7,152 nucleotides of DNA from Flavobacterium sp. (GTDB lineage Bacteria > Bacteroidota > Bacteroidia > Flavobacteriales > Flavobacteriaceae). Position 1 is the stretch's first letter, and each line of letters begins with the position of its first letter. A program made the position numbers and the translations under genes. Where the stretch lies: assembly GCA_019105125.1 (NCBI GenBank), contig JAHRWO010000370.1, positions 1 through 7,152 of the forward strand, given 5' to 3'. The notes under the pieces were generated by a model, which searched no databases, was not told where the DNA came from, and saw nothing but the letters and a program-made list of their open reading frames with translations. Shown here one piece after another: positions 1 to 6,746 of this stretch.

Positions 1-813
1 AAACCTATTGCCATCAAAATGTTCAACATTAAAGGAAAAGATTCGGATAAATATTTCAAGGAAGTTGAAGATAAATTGATTGAAGAAACCAATTACATCA
101 ACGAAGTTAAGCAAAGTATAGAAATGGCAGAAGCTTGCCAAAACATTCCAAATTTGATTTTTCCAAAATATTATCCAGAATGGTCATCGGAAAAAATCAT
201 TACGATGGATTGGATGACGGGCGAACATTTATCTGAATTCACCGCTCACAATACCGATTTAGAGAAATCGAATATTTTAGGTCAAACCCTTTGGGATTTT
301 TACATGTTCCAAATGCACAACTTGAGAAAAGTGCATGCTGATCCGCATCCAGGGAATTTCTTAATTACTAAAGATACAAAGTTAGTAGCTTTAGATTTTG
401 GTTGTATAAAAGAAGTTCCGAATGATTTTTATATCCCATATTTTGAATTGGCGAAAAAAGAAAACTTGAATAATCCGGAATTTTTTCAATCAAAATTATA
501 CGAATTGGAAATCCTAAGAAAAGAAGACACGAAAGAAGAAGTGGAATTCTTTACCGAAATGTTCCACGAGCTTTTAAGTTTGTTTGCGAGACCTTTCCAT
601 GTAGAAGAATTCGACTTTTCTGATGAAGAATTTTTCGGTCAAATTGCTGATTTAGGAGAACGCTATTCAAAAAACACCGAATTGCGTAACATGAACGGAA
701 ATCGCGGTTCGAAGCATTTTATCTACATCAACCGAACTTTCTTTGGTTTATACAATTTAATGCACGATTTAAAAGCTACAAATGTAAAAATCAACAACTT
801 TACTGAATATTAA
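1..813 (+). CDS. ABC1/AarF/UbiB-family kinase-like protein, C-terminal part (5' end outside window)
   Basis: This is the C-terminal 270 residues of an AarF/ABC1/UbiB atypical kinase-like protein. The frame is open from base 1 and the ATG at 19 lies inside conserved sequence, so the true start is upstream; flavobacterial relatives are roughly 440 residues long. Counting from the first codon in the window, the hallmark HADPHPGNF motif (residues 112-120) is the ABC1 catalytic/metal-binding loop, and LDFGCI with D132 is the DFG-type magnesium-binding motif. Upstream of these is the family-typical segment ending in ITMDWMTGEHL. The N-terminal KxGQ motif would lie outside the window. Family members act as ATP-dependent factors in isoprenoid quinone biosynthesis or lipid homeostasis; in a menaquinone-using flavobacterium the exact substrate is unknown. 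No membrane segment is visible in this part. A hairpin follows the stop codon. Confidence 0.93.
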   Translation, partial: KPIAIKMFNIKGKDSDKYFKEVEDKLIEETNYINEVKQSIEMAEACQNIPNLIFPKYYPEWSSEKIITMDWMTGEHLSEFTAHNTDLEKSNILGQTLWDFYMFQMHNLRKVHADPHPGNFLITKDTKLVALDFGCIKEVPNDFYIPYFELAKKENLNNPEFFQSKLYELEILRKEDTKEEVEFFTEMFHELLSLFARPFHVEEFDFSDEEFFGQIADLGERYSKNTELRNMNGNRGSKHFIYINRTFFGLYNLMHDLKATNVKINNFTEY

Positions 814-833
814 TTTAGTTGCTACAATACCTT

Positions 834-869
834 AAATCCCTAGTTTAAACATAAGATTAGGGATTTTCT
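834..869 (+). terminator. Putative Rho-independent terminator after the AarF-like gene
   Basis: A perfect 9-bp inverted repeat (AAATCCCTA at 834-842, TAGGGATTT at 858-866) encloses a 15-nt loop and is followed by a short, interrupted T-rich run. It starts 20 nt after the stop codon of the kinase-like gene. The stem is AT-rich with only one run of three G-C pairs and the T tract is poor, so termination is probably moderate. Its loop holds the left arm of a second inverted repeat (847-901). Confidence 0.5.
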
Positions 870-905
870 ATTTAATTTTAGTCTTAAAATATCTTATGTT
901 TTTTT
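847..905 (+). repeat. Second inverted repeat followed by a T tract, interlocked with the upstream hairpin
   Basis: AAACATAAGAT (847-857) is perfectly complementary to ATCTTATGTTT (891-901), and T899-T905 forms an uninterrupted run of seven T. The left arm lies entirely in the loop of the 834-866 hairpin, so both stems together would form an H-type pseudoknot topology (stems of 9 and 11 bp, first loop of 4 nt, last loop of 24 nt); otherwise they are alternatives. It could be a second terminator with a large loop. The arms are seen in the sequence; the fold is inferred. Confidence 0.4.
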
Positions 906-942
906 AACATATAATTACATCCTAAAAAAGCGAGATTTATAG

Positions 943-950
943 TATTTTTG
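943..950 (+). promoter_or_regulatory. Bacteroidota-type -7 promoter box (TANNTTTG) for the T9SS cargo gene
   Basis: TATTTTTG matches the flavobacterial/Bacteroides -7 consensus TANNTTTG exactly. No convincing TTG-type -33 element lies 17-23 nt upstream. Transcription would be expected to start a few bases after 950, only a few bases before the ATG at 959, which predicts an almost leaderless mRNA. The upstream hairpins separate this unit from the kinase-like gene. Confidence 0.45.
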
Positions 951-958
951 TAATTGCT

Positions 959-2974
959 ATGGGTAAAATTAAATATATATATATTCTTTTGTTTTTTTGG
1001 TGCGGATTATTTTCAAGCTTTGCACAAAACATATCAGTTGACGAAACTTTCAATACCGAAGATTTAGTAAATAACATCTTAATCAATAGTTCATGTGCCA
1101 CTGCATTGAACATTAATTTCTCTGGAGGTAACTTTGCAAATGGTGAAAAAAGTTTTGGTTTTTTTGATGCTACTGGCACATCTTTTCCATTTCAAAACGG
1201 AATAATTTTATCAACAGGAAAAATTATTAATGCTGAAGGTCCAAATAGCTTCATCACTAGTGATGGCGGAGATATTAATTGGGGTGGTGATAACGATTTA
1301 AATCAAGCATTAGGATTAACTAATACCACAAATGCAACCATTTTAGAATTCGATTTTATTCCTTTAGGGAACAAAATTAGTTTTGATTATATTTTTGCAT
1401 CAGAGCAGTATTTTATCAATGCTTCCCAAAATCAATGCGATTTCACAGATGGATTTGCGTTTTTATTGAGAAAAAACGATGAAACCACTTACCGAAATTT
1501 AGCAGTAGTACCTAACACAAATATACCTGTCAAAATCAACACTATTAGAGGTTCTGGAAGTGTATGTTCTCCTGCAAATGAAGCTTATTTTGATGCTTTT
1601 AACGGACCTATTCATCCAACAAATTTCAACGGACAAACAAAAATATTAACAGCACAATCTGACGTAATTCCAGGGGAATCCTATCATATCAAACTTGTTA
1701 TAGCAGACGTTCGTAACCACCAATATGACTCTGCTGTTTTCCTTGGTGGTGGCAGTTTTAATTTTGGAATTGATATTGGAGACGATCGTCTAGTAGCAAC
1801 AAGAAATCCACTATGTGTTGGGGAATCCCTAATAGTTGATGCTACTCAAATAGGTGCCACCAGTTATCAATGGTATCAAAACGAAAATTTAATTCCAGAT
1901 GCCACAAACTCAACTTTCAATATCACACAAGCAGGAGATTATTTAGTAGAAATTAGTTATGGTACTACCTGTCAAACTACAGGAACAATTAAAATTGAAT
2001 ACGCTGAACCTTTGATAATTAATCAAAATTTATTTACCAATTGTGATGCTGATACTAATCAAGATGGAAAAACCGTATTTGATTTAGATAGCATCAAAAA
2101 TGATTTGTTCACCAATCTTCCATCAGATTATATCATTTCTTTCTTTGACAGTAATACAAGTACCACACCTTTACCTGTAAATTATACTAACACTACTGCA
2201 TTTACCCAAACGATTTTTGCAAGAATTACAAATATTCAAGATTGTTATTTCGATTATGCCGTGAATTTAAGAGTTAATACGTTTGATGACATATTAGTTG
2301 ATGAAACTTTAGGCTTGTGTGAAAATGAATCTTTAATTTTGAATGCGGGAAGTGGTTTCTCTTCTTATTTATGGAACACCAATCCGCCCCAATTTACCCA
2401 ACAAATAACGGTAAATTCTGGCGGAATTTACCAAGTAACTGTTACTAATGAGGTAAATTGTTCTAAAACCAAAAGCTTTACCATCGAACCTTCTGGGGTT
2501 GCTATAATAGAAGATATTGTTATTAATGACTTTTTGGATAACAATACTGCTACTATTCAAATTGCAGCTAGTAGCTTAGGTAATTATGAGTTTTCATTGG
2601 ATGGGAACAATTACCAAAACTCTAATATATTTTCAAATCTTGTAGCAGGTGAATATACGGTTTATGTTCAAGATAAAAAAGGATGTGGAATTATAACCAG
2701 GAATTTCTTAATCCTAGACTATCCAAAATTTTTCACCCCAAACAACGATGGTTATAACGATATTTGGTTTATAAAAAATCTTGAAAGAAGAAATTTAGAA
2801 GAAAGTATCATTACAATTTTTGATCGTTACGGAAAGCTCCTTAAGCAGTTTAAAGGAAGTGAAGGTTGGAACGGAACTTTTAATAATGAATTACTCCCTG
2901 CATCTGATTATTGGTTTTCAATGGAACTCAGTAATGGTAAGACGGTAAAAGGACATTTCTCTTTAATTCGTTAG
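959..2974 (+). CDS. Secreted choice-of-anchor L domain protein with T9SS type B sorting domain
   Basis: This is a 671-residue exported protein. Residues 1-22 form a signal peptide (lysines, hydrophobic core, SSFA|Q cleavage site), which supports the ATG at 959. Then come a choice-of-anchor L domain (about 45-270), an Ig-like module (about 280-350), a flavobacterial module (about 352-440), a second Ig-like module (about 443-512), an SprB-like repeat (about 530-585) and a T9SS type B C-terminal sorting domain (about 585-671, starting YPKFFTPNNDGYNDIW and ending KGHFSLIR). Cysteine pairs C286/C338, C362/C429 and C454/C501 bracket the three middle modules and may be disulfides; C46, C160, C203 and C576 are further candidates. 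Type B cargo crosses the outer membrane through the T9SS, usually with a PorP/SprF-like partner, which is not in the window. A surface adhesin or matrix role is inferred; no enzymatic domain is visible. Confidence 0.93.
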   Translation: MGKIKYIYILLFFWCGLFSSFAQNISVDETFNTEDLVNNILINSSCATALNINFSGGNFANGEKSFGFFDATGTSFPFQNGIILSTGKIINAEGPNSFITSDGGDINWGGDNDLNQALGLTNTTNATILEFDFIPLGNKISFDYIFASEQYFINASQNQCDFTDGFAFLLRKNDETTYRNLAVVPNTNIPVKINTIRGSGSVCSPANEAYFDAFNGPIHPTNFNGQTKILTAQSDVIPGESYHIKLVIADVRNHQYDSAVFLGGGSFNFGIDIGDDRLVATRNPLCVGESLIVDATQIGATSYQWYQNENLIPDATNSTFNITQAGDYLVEISYGTTCQTTGTIKIEYAEPLIINQNLFTNCDADTNQDGKTVFDLDSIKNDLFTNLPSDYIISFFDSNTSTTPLPVNYTNTTAFTQTIFARITNIQDCYFDYAVNLRVNTFDDILVDETLGLCENESLILNAGSGFSSYLWNTNPPQFTQQITVNSGGIYQVTVTNEVNCSKTKSFTIEPSGVAIIEDIVINDFLDNNTATIQIAASSLGNYEFSLDGNNYQNSNIFSNLVAGEYTVYVQDKKGCGIITRNFLILDYPKFFTPNNDGYNDIWFIKNLERRNLEESIITIFDRYGKLLKQFKGSEGWNGTFNNELLPASDYWFSMELSNGKTVKGHFSLIR

Positions 2975-2983
2975 GCAGAATAA

Positions 2984-3014
2984 TTGCAGAATAGCATACA
3001 AAATAATATATTCG
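2984..3014 (+). promoter_or_regulatory. Weak candidate promoter for the nrnA-gldI operon
   Basis: The 44-nt gap contains TTG (2984-2986) and, 20 nt further on, TATATTCG (3007-3014), one mismatch from TANNTTTG. The spacing suits a flavobacterial -33/-7 promoter, but the start would fall at or next to the ATG at 3019. No terminator is visible between the two genes, so read-through from the T9SS cargo gene is equally possible. A short direct repeat GCAGAATA (2975-2982 and 2986-2993) overlaps the element. Confidence 0.25.
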
Positions 3015-3018
3015 CAGT

Positions 3019-4035
3019 ATGATGCACATACACGAAATTGAAGCTATAAAATCTTTATTAGCTACACCAAAAAAAATTACAATTATCCCTCATAGAAATC
3101 CAGATGGAGACGCTATGGGTTCAACTCTAGGATTATACCATACATTAAAACAATTACAACACGATGTTGTAGTAATGGCACCAAATGAATTTCCCGACTT
3201 CTTATCTTGGTTACCCGAAAGTGAAAAAGTCATTGTATTTGAACGCAGTTTTGATACGTGTAAAGGAATTTTAGAAAAATCCGAATTACTTTTTACACTG
3301 GATTTTAACGCCTTGCATCGAACAGGTGACCAAATGGAAAATGTGTTAAAAACACTTACAGTTCCAAGTGTGATGATAGACCATCATCAAGCACCTGATG
3401 GTTATGCTACCTATACATTTTCAGATACTGCTTATGGCTCTACCTGCGAAATGATATATGATTTCATTCACCAGTTAGGCTTAGAAAATCTAATCAACAA
3501 AACTGTCGCTACTTGTTTGTATACTGGAATTGTAACTGATTCAGGAAGTTTCCGTTTTCCAAAAACAACTAGCAAAACTCACAAATGCGTAGCTGATTTA
3601 ATCGATAGAGGAATCAATAATAGTGAAATTCATAATTTACTTTTTGATAATTCTTCTTACAACAGATTACTTCTATTAGGAAGAGCACTCCAAAACTTAA
3701 AAATACTTCCGGAATACAAAACTACTTACATCACATTATTGCAAGATGAATTGAATGAATTTGGCCATCAAAAAGGAGATACAGAAGGTATTGTTAATTA
3801 TGGTCTAAGCATTAAAGGTATTGATTTTACAGCTATTTTTATTGAAAATAAAGAAGAAGGAATTATCAAAATTTCTTTCCGCTCACAAGGAAATTTTGAT
3901 GTGAATCAATTTGCCAGAAATCACTTTAATGGTGGAGGTCATATTAATGCAGCTGGTGGTAAATCTTTTTTAAGTTTAGAAGAAACAGTACAACAATTTA
4001 TTGCTATTTTAGCACTAGAAAAAAAAGAATTATGA
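3019..4035 (+). CDS. nrnA: DHH/DHHA1 phosphoesterase, NrnA-like oligoribonuclease/pAp phosphatase
   Basis: A 338-residue cytosolic DHH-DHHA1 phosphoesterase of the usual length for NrnA-type enzymes. All expected metal-binding motifs are present: HRNPDGDAMGS (H25, D29, D31), LDFNALHR (D95), the signature DHH (D121-H123) and GIVTDSG (D174). The C-terminal DHHA1 substrate-binding motif GGGHINAAGG spans 305-314. NrnA homologues use manganese to remove residues from very short RNA oligonucleotides and dephosphorylate 3'-phosphoadenosine 5'-phosphate. No signal peptide is visible. Two ATGs lie in tandem (3019 and 3022); the first is taken, but either would fit. The stop overlaps the gldI start in ATGA, which suggests translational coupling. 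The family call is firm; which activity dominates (nanoRNase, pAp phosphatase, or c-di-nucleotide/pNN hydrolysis as in some DHH relatives) cannot be told from sequence. Confidence 0.92.
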   Translation: MMHIHEIEAIKSLLATPKKITIIPHRNPDGDAMGSTLGLYHTLKQLQHDVVVMAPNEFPDFLSWLPESEKVIVFERSFDTCKGILEKSELLFTLDFNALHRTGDQMENVLKTLTVPSVMIDHHQAPDGYATYTFSDTAYGSTCEMIYDFIHQLGLENLINKTVATCLYTGIVTDSGSFRFPKTTSKTHKCVADLIDRGINNSEIHNLLFDNSSYNRLLLLGRALQNLKILPEYKTTYITLLQDELNEFGHQKGDTEGIVNYGLSIKGIDFTAIFIENKEEGIIKISFRSQGNFDVNQFARNHFNGGGHINAAGGKSFLSLEETVQQFIAILALEKKEL

Positions 4036-4589
4036 AACTAAAAACCTTGCTATTATTAAGTATTTATATGTTTTTAGCAAGTTGCTCTAAACAACAACAA
4101 GCTAGAAAACCTATTTCACATTCCTCTGGAACATTCATTAAAGAATCAATAGAACGCAATAAGATTTTAATCGCCGATGAAGAAGACTTAATTGCTGAAA
4201 TCATAAAACAAGATTCATTAGAATCCTATATCGCCTCCACAAAAGGATACTGGTACAAGTACGAAACCAAAGTTGAAGATGATGTTCCTACTCCAAAAAG
4301 AGGAGACATCGCTTTTTTTGAATATGAAATAAAAGATTTAAAAAATAGAACTATTTACACCATAAATGAAACCAAACCTCAAGTGTATTATGTGGATAAA
4401 GAAAACATCATGATGGGACTTAGGGATGGAATCAAACTAATGAAAAAAGGAGAAACTGTCACTTTTTTATTTCCTTCTCATATGGCATACGGGTATCATG
4501 GTGATAATAAAAAAATTGGCACAAACGAACCCTTAATTTGTACCGTTAGTTTAAATGATATAAAAGAAGATACAGAAGTTAAAAATTAA
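4032..4589 (+). CDS. gldI: Gliding motility lipoprotein GldI (FKBP-type peptidyl-prolyl isomerase)
   Basis: A 185-residue lipoprotein with a lysine-rich, hydrophobic signal ending in the lipobox LASC; C18 would be lipidated. A polar, helical linker (about 19-80) leads to an FKBP-type domain (about 85-180), with the GldI-like segments [46 protein letters not shown] and PLICTVSL. GldI is one of the proteins needed for Bacteroidota gliding motility and is thought to assist folding of T9SS/gliding proteins in the periplasm. Compared with FKBP12, the pocket is partly altered: the Phe-Asp pair is Y109-T110 and the pocket-floor Trp is L130, while Y98 and Y153 are kept. It starts within the preceding stop codon (ATGA) and ends 5 nt before the next isomerase gene, so it belongs to the same operon. 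Confidence 0.92.
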   Translation: MKLKTLLLLSIYMFLASCSKQQQARKPISHSSGTFIKESIERNKILIADEEDLIAEIIKQDSLESYIASTKGYWYKYETKVEDDVPTPKRGDIAFFEYEIKDLKNRTIYTINETKPQVYYVDKENIMMGLRDGIKLMKKGETVTFLFPSHMAYGYHGDNKKIGTNEPLICTVSLNDIKEDTEVKN

Positions 4590-4594
4590 TTAAA

Positions 4595-5683
4595 ATGAAA
4601 ATTACCTCGATTTTAGTAGTAAGCATTTTTACGTTATTCATTTCTTGTTCCAAATCGTATGACAATTTAAAAGAAGGATTGTATGCCGATATTGAAACTT
4701 CAAAAGGAAGCATTATTGTGAAATTAGAATTTGAGAAAGTGCCCAATACTGTGGCCAACTTTGTAACCTTAGCTGAAGGTAAAAATCCTTTTGTTAGCGA
4801 AGAATTTAAAGGAAAACGTTTTTATGACGGTTTGAAATTTCACAGAGTAATTGCTGACTTCATGATTCAAGGAGGAGATCCAAACGGAGACGGTTCAGGT
4901 GGACCAGGTTATAAATTTAAAGATGAATTCCATCCTGATCTAAAACATTCTAAAGCTGGAATTCTCTCAATGGCAAACGCGGGTCCAAGCACAAATGGAA
5001 GTCAGTTCTTTATAACACACAAAGAAACCCCATGGCTAGACAACATGCATACCGTATTTGGCGAAGTAGTTGAAGGTTTAGAAATAGTTAATGAAATCAG
5101 TGCAGATGACATTATTGAAAAAGTAACCATAATTAGAAATGGTAATGTTGCAAAAAAATTCGATGCTGTTAAAATTTTTAAAAACTATTATTCAACAGTA
5201 GCAAAAGAAATTAAGGCATCTGAAGAAAAAGCAAAAGAAATTATAGATAATAAAGCTAAAGAAATTGCCACACTTAGAGCAACAGGAACAAAAACAAAAT
5301 CTGGCTTAATCTATCTCGTTATAAAAAAAGGTGGTGATAAAAAACCTAAAGACGGCTCTCAAGTATTTATCAATTATGCTGGTTTTCTTGAAAATGGCCA
5401 ACTTTTTGATACAAGTTATGAAGATGTAGCCAAATTATTTAGAAAATTTAATCAGCAAAGAGCACAACAAGTTGGTTACAATCCAATTCCATCAACTATG
5501 GGAAATCTTCAATTTATTCCTGGTTTTGTAGAAGGAATTAACATGATGAATTTTGGAGACAAGTTGATGCTCTACATTCCGTCTGAATTAGGCTATGGAC
5601 AACAAGGCGCTGGCGATGTTATTCCGCCAAACACTAATATAATATTCGAAGTCGAACTTTTAGAATCTAATCCAACTAAATAA
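4595..5683 (+). CDS. Lipoprotein dual immunophilin: cyclophilin domain fused to FKBP domain
   Basis: A 362-residue exported protein with a lipoprotein-like signal ending FISC (C18; -3 is Phe, slightly atypical). Residues about 28-195 form a cyclophilin with intact active-site residues: R84, F89 and Q92 in [14 protein letters not shown]137 and F139 in GSQFFIT, W147 and H152 in PWLDNMH (human CypA R55, F60, Q63, Q111, F113, W121, H126). A charged helical linker with three AKEI repeats (203, 213, 221) leads to an FKBP domain (about 234-360) with Y261, F271 and D272, but F311 replaces the usual pocket Trp. Between D272 and F311 it is 19 residues longer than the downstream paralogue. Probably a membrane-anchored periplasmic prolyl isomerase/chaperone with two catalytic modules. 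It sits 5 nt after gldI and 3 nt before its paralogue. Confidence 0.9.
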   Translation: MKITSILVVSIFTLFISCSKSYDNLKEGLYADIETSKGSIIVKLEFEKVPNTVANFVTLAEGKNPFVSEEFKGKRFYDGLKFHRVIADFMIQGGDPNGDGSGGPGYKFKDEFHPDLKHSKAGILSMANAGPSTNGSQFFITHKETPWLDNMHTVFGEVVEGLEIVNEISADDIIEKVTIIRNGNVAKKFDAVKIFKNYYSTVAKEIKASEEKAKEIIDNKAKEIATLRATGTKTKSGLIYLVIKKGGDKKPKDGSQVFINYAGFLENGQLFDTSYEDVAKLFRKFNQQRAQQVGYNPIPSTMGNLQFIPGFVEGINMMNFGDKLMLYIPSELGYGQQGAGDVIPPNTNIIFEVELLESNPTK

Positions 5684-5686
5684 AAA

Positions 5687-6697
5687 ATGAAAAATACAAT
5701 AAAACTTATTGCATTTGTTTTTGGCACTGTAACAACAATGTTGGCTCAACCAAAAAAACAAGAAGGTATATTTGCTGAAATCAATACCACTAAAGGAAAA
5801 ATTGTAACTATTCTTGAATACAAAAAAACACCTGTTACCGTTGCTAATTTTATAAGTCTAACAGAAGGTAAAAATCTAAAAGTAAATGAAAAATATAAAG
5901 GAAAACCTTTCTATGATGGATTGAAATTTCACAGAGTAATTGCAGACTTTATGATTCAAGGAGGTTGTCCAGACGGCACAGGAGCAGGTGGACCTGGTTA
6001 TAAATTTGTTGATGAAATTGTGGCAGATTTAAAACACTCAGGCAAAGGAATTTTATCAATGGCTAATGCAGGTCCAGCTACTAACGGAAGTCAATTTTTT
6101 ATTACCCACAAAGCTACTCCATGGCTAGATGGAAAACACACTGTTTTTGGACATGTAACTAGTGGATTAGACATCGTTGATAAAATTGCACAAGACGATG
6201 TAATTACTTCTGTAAAGATTATTAGAGTAGGTAAAGAAGCCAAAAAATTCAATGCCGAAAAAACTTTTGCTGATTACTTCTTAAAAAAAGAAGCAGCTGA
6301 AAAAATTGAAGCTGAAAAACTAAGAATAGCTAAGGAAAATGCTCTTAAAGAATTCGCTAATGCAGGTACAACACCAAGTGGTTTAAAATATATTGTTTTA
6401 CAAGAAGGAACAGGAAACAAACCTTTAGCCACTAGCAATGTAAAAGTTCACTACACTGGAATGTTTTTAGACGGAAAAGTATTTGATAGTAGTGTACAAA
6501 GAGGGCAGCCAATAGATTTTGGTTTAAATCAAGTGATTAAAGGTTGGATAGAAGGCGTACAATTAATGCCAGAAGGTTCAAAATATAAATTTTACATTCC
6601 TTCACAATTAGCTTATGGCGAAAGAGGTGCTGGCGGAGTGATTCCTCCAAATGCTGATTTAATTTTTGAGATTGAATTGATTAAAATCAATCAATAA
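5687..6697 (+). CDS. Periplasmic dual immunophilin: cyclophilin domain fused to FKBP domain
   Basis: A 336-residue paralogue of the preceding gene. The signal peptide ends MLA|Q after residue 20 and has no lipobox cysteine, so the mature protein should be soluble in the periplasm. The cyclophilin domain (about 27-192) keeps every catalytic position: R83, F88, Q91, Q136, F138, W146, H151. A lysine/glutamate-rich helical linker (about 195-230) joins it to a canonical FKBP domain (about 232-335) with Y256, F266, D267, W287 and the typical LAYGERGAGGVIPPNADLIFEIEL ending. Both domains look catalytically competent, and the cyclophilin Trp predicts cyclosporin-type ligand binding. It is the last gene of the operon, 3 nt after the upstream paralogue, followed by a strong terminator. 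Known dual-family (cyclophilin plus FKBP) immunophilins give precedent for the architecture. Confidence 0.92.
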   Translation: MKNTIKLIAFVFGTVTTMLAQPKKQEGIFAEINTTKGKIVTILEYKKTPVTVANFISLTEGKNLKVNEKYKGKPFYDGLKFHRVIADFMIQGGCPDGTGAGGPGYKFVDEIVADLKHSGKGILSMANAGPATNGSQFFITHKATPWLDGKHTVFGHVTSGLDIVDKIAQDDVITSVKIIRVGKEAKKFNAEKTFADYFLKKEAAEKIEAEKLRIAKENALKEFANAGTTPSGLKYIVLQEGTGNKPLATSNVKVHYTGMFLDGKVFDSSVQRGQPIDFGLNQVIKGWIEGVQLMPEGSKYKFYIPSQLAYGERGAGGVIPPNADLIFEIELIKINQ

Positions 6698-6702
6698 CAA
6701 AT

Positions 6703-6740
6703 AAAAAAGCCGCTAATATCTAAGTTAGCGGCTTTTTTTT
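6703..6740. terminator. Strong bidirectional Rho-independent terminator between convergent genes
   Basis: A perfect 14-bp stem (6703-6716 with 6725-6738): an 8-bp core GCCGCTAA/TTAGCGGC flanked by A6/T6, with an 8-nt loop TATCTAAG. The plus strand ends in eight T (6733-6740) and the minus strand also leaves a T run after the core, so it can stop transcription from both directions. It lies just after the operon stop (6697) and just before the end of the minus-strand gene (6747). Confidence 0.92.
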
Positions 6741-6746
6741 ATCGTA

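Noticed and set aside
19..21. ATG at 19 as the start of the kinase-like gene
   Set aside because: The frame is open upstream to base 1, the protein would lack the N-terminal third of the family, and the preceding residues already look conserved; the gene is cut by the window.
972..983. Alternating AT run that could be read as a microsatellite or regulatory palindrome
   Set aside because: It encodes the lysine/tyrosine/isoleucine residues at the beginning of the signal peptide (KYIYI) and is explained by coding in an AT-rich genome.
937..1179. Minus-strand open frame of 80 codons overlapping the start of the T9SS cargo gene
   Set aside because: It lies opposite the promoter box and signal-peptide region of a well-supported gene and its translation shows no recognisable domain.
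2369..2560. Minus-strand open frame of 63 codons inside the T9SS cargo gene
   Set aside because: It is fully contained in the antisense of the second Ig-like module, with no recognisable protein features or promoter-like sequence.
4595..6697. The two isomerase genes as one gene split by a frameshift, or one as a decaying copy
   Set aside because: Each has its own signal sequence, complete domain set, intact cyclophilin active site and a proper stop; they are full-length paralogues.
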